From Chloropicon primus (lineage: Eukaryota; Chlorophyta; Chloropicophyceae; Chloropicales; Chloropicaceae), in assembly GCA_023205875.1 (NCBI GenBank), contig CP060755.1, positions 1,705,007-1,769,006 of the forward strand: a stretch of 64,000 nt of DNA, given 5' to 3'. The notes under the pieces are model-generated. The model did no database searches. It was not told the origin of the DNA and saw only the letters and a list, made by a program, of their open reading frames with translations. Every line of letters begins with the position of its first letter. Within the stretch, counting starts at the first letter, position 1. The position numbers and the translations under genes were made by a program. Positions 18,231 to 28,265 of the stretch are shown here, piece after piece.

Positions 18231-20323
18231 TTACGCTTGTTCGAGGGTTGGGCTGTCGAGAACCTTATAGATCCTTATCATCCAGTGCTTGGACGTGAAA
18301 ACCTCTTGAAAGTAGTTCAACGTGATGTCGGGGTTTCCGAACTTGGTGTTCCTCACCCTGTCCATGCCATCCCTGCCAACCGTCTCCGCAAACCTGTAGT
18401 AGGAAAGCTTGTACATCAGGGTGTTGAGCATCGTCGGCGAAGCCTTCTCGTCGATCCTGTAGTACCCTTCCCCAATGTAGTCTCTCTCCTTGATGTCGCC
18501 GTAGACACCGCCCCCGATTCTCACCATCCACAAGAATTTGTTGATGTCGTCGCTTGAGTACCCGACCAAGCCACCAAAGATGACGAAAACGTAGTCCACA
18601 TCCAACTTTCTGAACTGAACCCAGGCCTTCTCCTCTGGTGAGGCCATTGCCCTCCCAACAGTCGCAATGTGCGTGTTGTTCCACGTGTTGTTGTCCACCA
18701 ACACAGTTCTGTCGGCCATTGCCGTCGTTTGATATCCGTAGTCCCACCAACTTGCGACCTTTGCCTCGTAGTCCGTGTTTTCCCTCAACCACGAGTACCC
18801 CTCTCTGTAGTCATCAAAGATGTAAACTCCGCCATCGCGGGTCCTGGACTGCAGTATAATACTGGGAGAGGAGTAGCCCTCACCCCCCAGGAAGGAGCAG
18901 TGAAAGAGATGGTAGGAGAGCACGAAAATGGTGCCCGAAATGCCCAACAAAGCAAGCGGGCGCGGGATGGCCCCGAGCCCAGACTCCGAGCGAGAGTTCC
19001 TCCTCCCCTTTCTCTTCTTCTTGCTCGGGCTGGTAACCGTTTCCTCGGGAGCTGGCGCCGTGATGTGGTAACTCTTGCAGAGCACTTCCAGGACGTCAGA
19101 GAGGGCAATGCCAGCCAGGCAGCATGCCGCCGGGGCAAGCACAAGCATGAGCCTCACCATGACCGCGGAAAAGTAAACGCTCAGCACGCCCCAAATCACA
19201 AGAAACAGGGACCCCTCCGAGAGCGGCCTGAAGCAGGAGATGATGCCAGACCCCATCAGGATGATTCCAAGCCTAAGGTCGTTGATGAAGGACGACCAGG
19301 ATGGAGCCTGGTGCTCGCTCACACTGGCGATGATTGGAATGTACTTGGACGCGTACGTTGGGTCCAGCAAGCTGAGACTCCTTCCAGACCACCTCAGCGT
19401 GGGCGACGTCATTGCGAAGGTGATGACTGCGAGGGAGACAATCCCCATGACGCCGATGCTCGCGGTGACAAACAGCCTCAACGCCTTGTTGTACGCCGCT
19501 TCGGTCAAAGTCCTCTTCAGGTACTTGACAAGAGCAACCCCGTTCATCAGTGCCAAGACAAAGAATCCACTGAAATGCTCAGAGGTCTCCACCGCGTTGA
19601 AGCCGATCACTGGAAGCACCATGGCCAGCACAGTACCGTTGATGATGAACATGGAGTACCCCGTGTACAAGTTCGTGCTGAACTTGTTGATAATCAGCAA
19701 AGCCAGCGCGTGGATCGGGATCAGGTTGATAATGAAGGTGTACCCTCCCCAGGAGGAAACCATGTAAAAGTACGAGAGACTCGCACACACGCCCCAAAAC
19801 ATGCTGCCCGTCTTGATGGACTTGAGGTAAAGGTAGAAAGTGAAGGTGAGGGCGAAGATCGCCACAGCTTCGTTGTCATACGATCCCGCAACGCTCCTCG
19901 AGATGTAGCTCGGAATCGTCGCAACGAAACTCGCTGCCAACAAGCCCGCTCCCCTGGACCTCACCTGCCTGACCATGAGGTAGGTCGATATCGCCGTGAA
20001 GCTGCTGAAGAGGGGGCCGATCATCACACAAACGTCCTTCACGTTCACGGGGTGGAGCTTGAAGACATTCTGCAACACCTTGTACAGCCAAGTCGCCGTA
20101 AGGGTGAGCCCCGGGTAGATGGTGCCGCCCACGACTCGACCGAGCGGGTACCAAGTGCGCTCGTCGAAGAAGTTCCAGAACGCATCGACGCCTGCAAAGT
20201 GGCAAGTACGACGGAGTCAGTCGAACGGCAGCGAGCGGAGCAGGCTGGGCAGCGGACCCCCTTCGCGACGAGGCGAAACCCTTTCGTCCTCAGATCAAAC
20301 CGAGGTCGTGGCACAGAGATCTC

Positions 20324-20358
<35 letters not shown>

Positions 20359-20671
20359 TGTGCAAACCTCCCCACGTCGACTACAGCGTTGACGCTCGCC
20401 GGTCCTCGCGGTCCCACTTACCTTTCTCGCTCGCCAGCTGCGTGACCCTGTAATTGAAGTAGGGGTCGAACTCGTGTATGACGCTCTCGTACTTTACAAT
20501 GCTAAAGAGCCTGATGGAGAAGGCCACCGCGGCGATGAGCACCAAAGTTGTTATTTCAATGGTCGCCGCAATGGGTGATTGTGTTTGTTCCTTTTCCACT
20601 TCCCCCTTGTTCCTGGTTTCCCCCTTCTCCCCCGCCACCCCGACCTTCCTCATCCTCGCCGGCGTCGCCAT
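18231..20671 (-). CDS. STT3: Oligosaccharyltransferase catalytic subunit STT3
   Basis: Transfers the lipid-linked oligosaccharide to Asn-X-Ser/Thr in the ER. Two exons: 20671..20422 and 20191..18231, with a 230-base intron holding CT and TG microsatellites (20319-20360). The junction codon is Gly in [20 protein letters not shown], matching STT3 exactly. The spliced product is 736 residues. Visible features: [10 protein letters not shown] in the first luminal loop, about 11-13 helices, SVSEHQ (about 373) and the catalytic WWDYGYQ (565-571) followed by [10 protein letters not shown]. An ATG at 20782 in the same frame lies in the upstream minisatellite and is rejected as a start. Confidence 0.96.
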
Positions 20672-20923
20672 GATGTCGCAAACCCTGAACCCAACAAGTA
20701 CAATTCGCTCGAGGGGAGGGAGGGAGGGAGAGGGCAGGGCGTTACCCGACTCATCGCATTGCATCCATAGGAGACACGACACGGCAGGAGGGGGGGGGCG
20801 TTACCCACTCATCGCATTCATCGGAGACACGACACGGAAGGAGGGGGAGGGCGTTACCCGACTCATCGCATCGAATCCATAGGAGACACGGCAGGAGGGG
20901 GGAGGGGGAGGAGGAAGGGGAGG
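20672..20923. promoter_or_regulatory. Divergent promoter of STT3 and folate-biopterin transporter
   Basis: 252 bases between two start codons, dominated by three tandem copies of a 53-59 base unit described separately. A GAGG-rich tract follows, just before the + start. Confidence 0.5.
20739..20903. repeat. Minisatellite, three copies of a 53-59 base unit
   Basis: Each copy starts GCGTTACCC, continues ACTCATCGCAT, then GGAGACACG and ends in a G-rich AGGAGGGG run. Copies start at about 20739, 20798 and 20851. The second lacks the CATAG segment. The array lies entirely within the divergent promoter. Confidence 0.85.
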
Positions 20924-22597
20924 ATGGGGGGGTGGAGGGGGAACCGACCACTGGAGTGGGTCAGGGGATCGAGGAACTACTGGAACAGATTGGTGGGCAA
21001 CTTCACCTTGGAGTTCATCGTGCTTTTGACGTCGTGCTACTATGGGGTCAAGGGAACTCTGTACACGTTCGTCCAGTCGGGTCAGCTCCCGTACTTTCAA
21101 AAGTACGTCGGCATCACCGGCATAGAGTACCAGAAGTACAAGCTGGTGTCGAGCCTCCCCTGGGCCATGAAGGCCTGGATAGGCCTCATCAGCGACAACT
21201 ATCCCATCTGGGGATACAACAAGAGGTACTACATGGTTCTCGCGACCTTCATCGGCTCCGTCTCCTTCGCCCTGCTCGGGGTTCTGGACATTGATCAGAG
21301 TACGGCCTTGTTTGCGGCGCTGCTCCTGTTCTTCGCTTCCCTGGACATGGCGACCGTCGACCTTCTCTGCGAAGGCAAGTACGCCGAGAAGATGATGGAG
21401 AAGCCCGAAACCAGCAGCGATCTCGTGAGCTGGGTCTGGGGGGTGTACCAGCTCGGGTCCCTGACGGCGAGCTTGTTCATAGGACCAGTATCGGACAGAT
21501 ACTCGCCAAAGATTATCTATCTCATCGCGGTTCCGTTCGCGTTGCAGTTCTTGATTCCGCTCGCTCTCGGTTACCTGCCTGAGGAGAGGGTCAGCCCCGC
21601 CTCGGAGGCCAGCCCGATTGGAATGACGAGAACGAATTGGAATGCAGGCGTGACGATGCGCTTGGTGAGCTACCTGCCCCGGAAGATGAGGGAGAAGCCA
21701 AGGATCTTTGTGATGGCTTTTCTGACCGCGCTCAGCGCCCTGCTGCTTGGGGTGGTCCACCTCACGGGCACCGAGGGGCAGCAGTTGACTTACACCATCT
21801 GCGCCTCCGTGATGCTTTGTGCCTGCTCGAGCTGGGCCTTGCCACCTGTGCTAAGTCGCGCCAATATCTACATGTTCCTCTGCCAAGTCCTCTACATCCA
21901 AGTCTCTGGTGCGTTGGACTACTTCTACACCGCTGGCCCCGAGTGCTTTGCGGGGGGGCCCAGCTTCAGCTTCAGCTACTACACGACCTACACGGTGATT
22001 GTGGGTTCGCTCGCGGCTTGGTTGGGCGTTGTCCTGTTCCAGGCCTGGATGAGGGACTGGAACTTCAGGAGAGTGTTCTGGCTGACCACGTTCGTGAGGG
22101 TGATCGGAAGCATCTTTGACATTTGCATCGCGTTGCGTTGGAACCTCAGCATTGGCATCAGCGACAAGACGATGTACATGTTTGGCGACGCCGTTATCTA
22201 CAACATCGTGTACCAGATGGACTTCATGCCAGCTGTGGTCTTGACCTCAAAGGTCTGCCCCAAGGGGCTCGAGAGCACGATTTACGCGTTGCTCGCCGGG
22301 ATGCAGAACATGGGCCAGAACGTGAGCCAGAGCCTGGGATCATATCTCATAGAAGCCATGGGTGTGAAGACTGCTTGCAAGCCTTCCGTCGACGAGGAGT
22401 GTGACTGCGATTTCGACAACCTCCCGCTGCTCCTCTTCGTAAGCCACATGGTATTGCCCCTGCTCACCATTCCGCTGACGTTTCTGCTGATTCCAAATCG
22501 AAGGATGACTGACACCCTCGACGTGGGGAATGACGACCACCACCGGGTCGTGAAGGAAGATGAAGTGGAGTTAATGCCTAATGATGCCGGTGAATGA
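20924..22597 (+). CDS. Folate-biopterin transporter (BT1 family)
   Basis: 557 residues, intronless, about 12 membrane helices (major facilitator fold). The BT1 hallmarks are present: YYGVKGTLYTFVQSGQLPYF near the start, then SLPWAMKAWIGLISDNYPIWGYNKRYY. A second half starts near residue 240 after a hydrophilic loop, and the C-terminus is cytosolic and acidic. Family members move folates or pterins across plasma, vacuolar or plastid membranes; some related algal proteins have other substrates. Targeting cannot be judged from the N-terminus, which lacks a clear transit peptide. It is convergent with the MscS-like gene. Confidence 0.88.
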   Translation: MGGWRGNRPLEWVRGSRNYWNRLVGNFTLEFIVLLTSCYYGVKGTLYTFVQSGQLPYFQKYVGITGIEYQKYKLVSSLPWAMKAWIGLISDNYPIWGYNKRYYMVLATFIGSVSFALLGVLDIDQSTALFAALLLFFASLDMATVDLLCEGKYAEKMMEKPETSSDLVSWVWGVYQLGSLTASLFIGPVSDRYSPKIIYLIAVPFALQFLIPLALGYLPEERVSPASEASPIGMTRTNWNAGVTMRLVSYLPRKMREKPRIFVMAFLTALSALLLGVVHLTGTEGQQLTYTICASVMLCACSSWALPPVLSRANIYMFLCQVLYIQVSGALDYFYTAGPECFAGGPSFSFSYYTTYTVIVGSLAAWLGVVLFQAWMRDWNFRRVFWLTTFVRVIGSIFDICIALRWNLSIGISDKTMYMFGDAVIYNIVYQMDFMPAVVLTSKVCPKGLESTIYALLAGMQNMGQNVSQSLGSYLIEAMGVKTACKPSVDEECDCDFDNLPLLLFVSHMVLPLLTIPLTFLLIPNRRMTDTLDVGNDDHHRVVKEDEVELMPNDAGE

Positions 22598-22703
22598 AAA
22601 CATATACTTAGTCTTCTTGATGTGATCTCAGCACACTAGGGTCTTGGTCACAGGGCTGCATCATCATCTTCCCGTTCAGGTCCGAAGTCTTGCTGACCAC
22701 GAT

Positions 22704-24182
22704 TTACGGCTTGTTTGATCTTCTTGATATGATGTTGTTTAATTCAAGGTTTTCAAAAGAGAATTCGGCGCCGCTGTCGTTCACGAGGGTGTAGACTTGA
22801 GCCAATATCTTTTCCCTCTCCACGGCAAACTCGGACGTGCTCGAGGCTAGGACGACCGCGTAGAGCTCGACCTCAAAGCATCTCAACGAGATATCCTTAA
22901 GGTGGCAGCGCGGGGGTTGGTGCGTAGTGTCGATTTTAGGATTGCTCTCCAGGCTCTCCCGGATCATCCTGCTGATTTTCAGCAGCTGGTCGATGTTCTT
23001 TGCGTACAGCCCAAATGTCATCCTCAGGACGCGCGTTTTGCGAGTACTGTAGTTGACGAGGGTCGAGTTGGTGAACGTGGCATTCGGCGTGCTGATCACC
23101 TCGTTTTCTCTCCCTCGAACACGACTGTGTATGAGCCCGATATCGGTCACGACTCCGTGAACCCCGTGAACCTGAATGAGGTCCCCCACTTCGAAGGGCT
23201 TGAGGAACAGCATGTTCATTCCGCCCAGAAAGTTCTTTGCGATTTCTTGCGACGCTAATCCGAAAGCTATGGTGAGGAAGCCGAGGGACGTCCAGATTGG
23301 CTTGAGCGGCAGGCCGATCGCTTCGGCGAAAAACAGACTGGTCAGAACTGTCACAGTCAGTCTCAAGAAGTTCCTGCTTCGGCGCAGAAACGACGTAGTC
23401 CTCAGCTGCTTGCTTCCAGCGTTGTTGTTTTTGTTCATCACGTTGAGCGCCGCGAAGAGGACGTTCACGAGCTTCAGCACGAGAATGGACAAGCTCACGA
23501 TCCAAGCGACTTCGACGGCGTTCATTTCCCTCAGGAGACACCCGTTCTTCCCAGTGATGACCTTGTACAGCTTGGAGGAAAACCCGGCCTTCTGAAGAAT
23601 CCTCACCAGAGTCATCGAGATGAGTCCGGTTTGCACCCCCCTCTCTAGTCCTTTGTAGATGCTCTCCTTGTAAGAAGGTTGGTACCCGGGCAGCGGGTTG
23701 TGAGTGAGGAGCCTCTCCACGATCTTGGGGGAATGCTTGTGCAGGACCCTAAGCGGTACCAGCAAGATGGGTGCGCCCACCGGAACGTTCAGCAGGAGCA
23801 GCAGGATCAAGTAGCAGCAAAACTCGTGGGAGTTCAAATTCGCCGCCACGGCTTTCTCGTGCGTGAAGAGCTGCAGGCCGAGGAGGAGGAACAGCACAAC
23901 GGTGGACAATCGCGTCACGACATCCCTCGCTCGCAGCTTCTGCTTCACTGTCACAGGTGAGCTGGAGCTGGCCCCGTTGCTGCTGATTGCTTGCACGCGA
24001 CATCCGTAACTTCCTCTCCTCGGCAACTTGCTTCTGGCGCCTCTCAAGCATCCTCCCTTTGGCCTTCGCTGCCTTGGTCCCCGCTTCTGCTTCACTATCA
24101 TAGGCGAGCTGGAGCAACATCCGTACCTCCTCGGCCTCCATCCCGAGCCCAACCTCCCTCTCAGCGTCTGCGTAGTCTCCAT
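22704..24182 (-). CDS. MscS-like mechanosensitive channel, probably organellar
   Basis: 492 residues, intronless. The basic N-terminus holds a degenerate internal repeat (CSSSPMIVKQK at 23-33 and SSSSPVTVKQKLRAR at 72-86) and may be a transit peptide. Four to five hydrophobic segments follow. The MscS core begins near 272: the pore helix and beta domain are AFGLASQEIAKNFLGGMNML, then FLKPFEVGDLIQVHG. P366-N367-x9-N377 is the PN(x)9N motif of plant MSL proteins. The C-terminal beta domain ends near 485. It releases osmotic or membrane tension; plastid MSL2/3 proteins are the nearest known comparison. Confidence 0.9.
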   Translation of the reverse strand: METTQTLRGRLGSGWRPRRYGCCSSSPMIVKQKRGPRQRRPKGGCLRGARSKLPRRGSYGCRVQAISSNGASSSSPVTVKQKLRARDVVTRLSTVVLFLLLGLQLFTHEKAVAANLNSHEFCCYLILLLLLNVPVGAPILLVPLRVLHKHSPKIVERLLTHNPLPGYQPSYKESIYKGLERGVQTGLISMTLVRILQKAGFSSKLYKVITGKNGCLLREMNAVEVAWIVSLSILVLKLVNVLFAALNVMNKNNNAGSKQLRTTSFLRRSRNFLRLTVTVLTSLFFAEAIGLPLKPIWTSLGFLTIAFGLASQEIAKNFLGGMNMLFLKPFEVGDLIQVHGVHGVVTDIGLIHSRVRGRENEVISTPNATFTNSTLVNYSTRKTRVLRMTFGLYAKNIDQLLKISRMIRESLESNPKIDTTHQPPRCHLKDISLRCFEVELYAVVLASSTSEFAVEREKILAQVYTLVNDSGAEFSFENLELNNIISRRSNKP

Positions 24183-24314
24183 CCTCCCTCAAGTCCCTCC
24201 TTCCCTTCCATCGAGTCGAGGTCGAGTCCTCCGCTTCTCATCTCCCGCCAAAGCGAGTTCAGCCGTTTCAAGGAGGGCGCGGAGGACGTCAGAGGGCGGG
24301 GGAGTTGTGGGGCC

Positions 24315-26290
24315 ATGACCAAGGCGGTTACGACAGGAGCGCAGAACGGGAAGGAGGAGGGAGGGGGAACCACGAGGCTCAGAACTTTATCGGAGAACTG
24401 TGAGGAGAGGGAAGGAGGGAATGGAGAGGACCTGGAGCTCGTCGTGGTCTCGCGAGGGAGCGGGGCATCAGGCGACTCGGACAGGTCGCTGGGACTCGAG
24501 AAGAATGTTTCCCTGTTCTCGGATTGCTCGACTTCCTCCATTCCCGGCGTCTTGAGGACGCCGAAGAGCTCCAGACAGATCTCGGCCACGGGACTGAGCC
24601 AAAAGTCCGGGACGCCGGAGGTCAAGTTCTTCACCAGCAAACGAGCCAAGGACGAGTCGTCGAAGGGGAAGCAGCGCTGGAGGGAGCCGTTTAGGATGGT
24701 GAAGAGGGGGTTTCGACACGTGGTTCTCTTCAAGTGGCTCCCGAAGCACATGAGGAAGAGACTCACCATTCCCATACTGATGACTTTCTGGATCACAATG
24801 GTCATCGGCGTTGGCCTCGTGTACAACATCGTCTTGTACATCGACTCTCGTAGTATTCCCGAGACCCAGGAAGTTCCCGGGACGTGCACGAGGGAGTTGA
24901 AGGAGATCGAAGACCGCGAGAAGTCCGCAGACAGGCTGTTCATTGTGAACGCCACGTACATCACGTTCTCGTCGCTCCTCACCATCTTTATCGTCATGGA
25001 GGTCACGGGTTCACTGCGGTACTTGGGAAAGGCGCTGAACAAGGTGGTCCTGAAGAAGGACTTGACCAGCATCATGAAAACCCTGCGCCTTGCCACGGAT
25101 AATGCGACCGCGGAAACTGAGACGGTGATGCAGCCGATCCACTCGCTGGTGAACCAAGCGCTGCAGTATAGGAAACGAGCCGAGAAAGCGGAAGCGAGGT
25201 GGGCGGTGAACGTGCGCCGGGTGGAAATGCTCAAAGCTCTCATCGAGGCAGAAAAGGGACCCCAAAATCTGCCATCCATTTCAAGCCAGCTGGACTTGAC
25301 AATATTCGTCTCGAGTTGGAACGTCGGCAACCAGAAGCCCTCGCAGTCGCTCACTTCCTGGCTCGGCGGGGCGTCCATGTGCGACATCGTTGTCGTCGGA
25401 GTGCAGGAGTGCTCCTATGGCGTGGGCTGCGGAAACCATTTCCAAGACCTGCTCTCAACTGAGATGGGAACCGACTTCGTTCTAATGGAACACGCGTGCC
25501 TCTTGGACAACCTCTCGGACATCGCTGCGATTAGGATCTACTTTTTCGTTAGAAAGAAGCACGCGCCTTGGGTGAAGGACATAGTCAAGCAAGACGTGAA
25601 GAGGGGGGTTAAAGTGATCCTCAACAAGGGTGCAGTCGCCATTGCAGCTATGGTCTACGGCATCAGACTTTGTTTCATCAATGCGCACTTTCAGGTTGGT
25701 TTGGTTTGAGCACCGCCCCGTCCGTCATTTTTGAATTCTTCCACTGACCCTTCTCTCTCTCTTCTGTTGTCTCTGCCCAGGCCCACCAGAACCGTGTGGA
25801 AGAGAGGAACTTGGACTTCAAGGTGATCTCGGAGAAGATGGCGGGAAAACTCGGGGACCCCGGACACCACGTGGTGTGGTTTATGGGCGATTTGAACTAC
25901 AGAATTGATCAACCTCATCAGGTTGTTGTGGATCACATTCAGAGAGTCCGAGAAGGACAAGAAGACTGGTCGATCCTGTCGGAGCATGACCAGCTTCGAA
26001 AAAACAGGGCGGCGGGTTTGTGCTTCTCCGGCTACACTGAGCCTGGCATCACATTCATGCCTACGTACAAACTGAACGAGGACCGCTCCGGATATGATTT
26101 GAAGAGAACGCCGGCGTGGTGCGATAGAATACTGTACAAATCCAATCTCGTGCTGCTCGAGCTGGGGTATACATCGGATTGCTTCTTGTCCACAAGCGAT
26201 CACCATCCGATCATGGCGGTTTTCCGGCTGCCTGTTTTCGAGGGTCAAAGAGCGGCGGAGCGCGTCACCATCTGTGGCGACGACGCGTAA
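24315..26290 (+). CDS. Inositol polyphosphate 5-phosphatase with two N-terminal membrane helices
   Basis: Removes the 5-phosphate of phosphoinositides or inositol phosphates. Two exons: 24315..25694 and 25781..26290. The intron is GTTGGT..CCCAG, phase 0, joining NAHFQ to AHQNRVEERN, the conserved family junction. The spliced product is 629 residues. Residues 1-130 are Ser-rich and disordered. Helices at about 152-175 and 208-230 flank a short loop, then a coiled coil (275-315). The phosphatase spans 328-629: SSWNVGN, GVQECSYG, GDLNYRID (496 on), RTPAWCDRIL and STSDHHPIMAVF. All catalytic motifs are intact. The membrane-anchored N-terminal layout is unlike the usual plant enzymes. Confidence 0.92.
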
Positions 26291-26355
26291 CCGTAACCAC
26301 GAGGAATCAAAGAAACAAAATGTATTAAAACGAGAAGAATACGAACAAAAAAACG

Positions 26356-27858
26356 TTACGCAGCAAAGGTCAAGATTGCAGGCTCCTTCGCCAGCATGGG
26401 GATGCTCGTCTCACCCTTTTCACACGTCCCCGCGCTCGTGTTGCACGTCGTTCCTTGCGGGCAGCAAGACTTCTTGTCGTCGCAGCACACGGCGTCTGCG
26501 GCAGGGCAGCAAGAGTACGCAACGCACTGCTGGAACAGCTCGTACATGCAGCAGCAGGTCGCTGGAGCTTTGCACTTCTGGTACTGATTGCACACGACCT
26601 CGGGAGCCGGAGGCGGAGGGCCGGGCGACGGAGGCGTCGGAGGCGGAGCAGGAGGATCAACGCTCTCCTTCTTTGGGTAGCTCGACATCTTTGCGATGCC
26701 GCAGATGCCGGAGGGAGCCACCCCCATGGCCATCTTCATGTAGCCCTCCTCTCCCCACATGCCGCCCCACGAGTTCTTCATGATCCAGTAGTCCTGGCCA
26801 TCCTCGCTCGTGCCGTAGCCCACGACGAGAACTCCGTGGTCGAGCTGCTCCCCACAGTCCGGGTCGGCGAAGACGCCTCCGGTGTAGAGCTGAAAGTTCG
26901 GGTGGTTGGCCTGGATCGCCACCGAGAGGGGCTGCTTTGAGACCACCTTGATCATCTCCTCCTCGTTCCCGGCCTCGACGTCCTCGAACCCGTCAATGGT
27001 CACGACGACCCTGTTCTCCTTGGCCTCGTTGCACTGGGTCTGGAAGCCCTGGTACGGGTAGTCCTCCTCGGTGTCGAGCCCGTTCTTCATCACGAACTCG
27101 AAGGCAAAGTCCATGAGGCCGCCCTGGCAGCCGTGGTCGTGCAACGTGTCGCAGTCCACGAGCTCCTGCTCGCTGAGGGAGGTGAGGTTGCCGCTCACGA
27201 TGGCGTTGATGCCCTCGATCGACCCCGTGGTGGAGAAGGACCAGCACGATCCGCACCTGCCCTGGTTCTTCACCGGGGTGACCGCGTTGCGCTCGACCCA
27301 GTTCACGCTGTCGAGGCCCGCGAGGTCGCCCGGCACGAAGGCGGCCGTCGTCGTCGCCCTCCCCGGGAGCGCGCCGCGGTTCCCGGGGCTCGTCCCGAGG
27401 CGCGTGGCGCGGAACTCCTCCAAGCTCAGGTCCGCGAGCGAGTTCAGGCCCACCGTGTAAGACCTCTCCGCGCCCTGGTCGCCGTGGAGGTACAGCAGGT
27501 TCTCCTTGAAGGCCCCGAAGCGGCGACGCATCAGCTCCGCGTCGCCCTCGTACGCCTTGCCGTGGTAATCCATCCACTCCCTGAATACCGTCAAGATCTC
27601 CTCGTGGACCATGCCGTTGTTCCCGAGGAGGCCATCCTCCGCTCCGGCGCGGGCGCCGCCGCTCAGGAGGCTCAGCCCCCTCGCCGTGATCCTCGCCGTA
27701 AACTCCGCGACAGTCTCGTCGTGTGGGGCCTCCTCCCCCCTGCTGCTGTAGTACCCCTCGTTGCTCCCTGTTTGCTTGCTCCCCAGCACCGCGACGCCCT
27801 GGGCCAGGCACACGGCCACCACCGCCGCCAAGCACACCGCCCTCGCTCCCCTTCTCAT
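26356..27858 (-). CDS. Papain-type cysteine protease with granulin domain (RD21-like)
   Basis: 500 residues from the ATG at 27858, which starts a clean signal peptide (RGARAVCLAAVVAVCLAQGV). Upstream in-frame codons are rejected. An inhibitory I29 prodomain with ERFNIN-like spacing lies at about 88-150. The mature enzyme starts near 184 (SVNWVERNAVTPVKNQG). Catalytic Cys205 is in RCGSCWSFS, His341 in LDHGVLVVGYG and Asn362 in NSWGGMWGEEGY. A Pro-rich linker (403-418) leads to a granulin domain (423-483) with CC pairs. This layout is typical of vacuolar RD21-type proteases of the green lineage. Maturation usually removes the prodomain and then the granulin. Confidence 0.95.
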   Translation of the reverse strand: MRRGARAVCLAAVVAVCLAQGVAVLGSKQTGSNEGYYSSRGEEAPHDETVAEFTARITARGLSLLSGGARAGAEDGLLGNNGMVHEEILTVFREWMDYHGKAYEGDAELMRRRFGAFKENLLYLHGDQGAERSYTVGLNSLADLSLEEFRATRLGTSPGNRGALPGRATTTAAFVPGDLAGLDSVNWVERNAVTPVKNQGRCGSCWSFSTTGSIEGINAIVSGNLTSLSEQELVDCDTLHDHGCQGGLMDFAFEFVMKNGLDTEEDYPYQGFQTQCNEAKENRVVVTIDGFEDVEAGNEEEMIKVVSKQPLSVAIQANHPNFQLYTGGVFADPDCGEQLDHGVLVVGYGTSEDGQDYWIMKNSWGGMWGEEGYMKMAMGVAPSGICGIAKMSSYPKKESVDPPAPPPTPPSPGPPPPAPEVVCNQYQKCKAPATCCCMYELFQQCVAYSCCPAADAVCCDDKKSCCPQGTTCNTSAGTCEKGETSIPMLAKEPAILTFAA

Positions 27859-28265
27859 CCCGTCCCCCTCTTCCTCGCCTGACCTCTTCCCCTCGTCTCT
27901 CTCTTGTCTCTTGTCCCTCTTCTCTTGTGCGCCCCCGACCGACAGACCTCTAACGTCCGTCCTTAACCCTCGCGCTTTTTCGACAAGACCCTGATGCCGA
28001 GATGAGATGGAATTCAACGACTTCTTCGGGGAGGCAAGAGGAGGAGGGAGGAGGGGAAGTGGATTGGGTGCGATGCGATGCGATGCGAAGCTGACGACCA
28101 CCAAGATGGCCATCTTGGTGGGCGGGTCTTCTTTCTTTCTATATAACAAATCAAAGGAAGTAACTTGTTGAAACCTTTAGGGAAAACTTGAGAAAGCAAA
28201 CAAAACCGACGAGAATCATTCCCAGTCCCAGTCCCAGTCCCAGTCCCTGGGCCCCCTCTCTCCTC
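27859..28265. other. Tandem intergenic region
   Basis: Upstream of the protease and downstream of the FAS1 gene. It contains a GATGC run (28070-28088) and a CCCAGT array (28220-28247). No gene seen. Confidence 0.45.

Noticed and set aside
18669-20453. 594-codon + strand frame opposite STT3
   Set aside because: Antisense shadow. STT3 catalytic motifs and an exact splice junction are on the minus strand.
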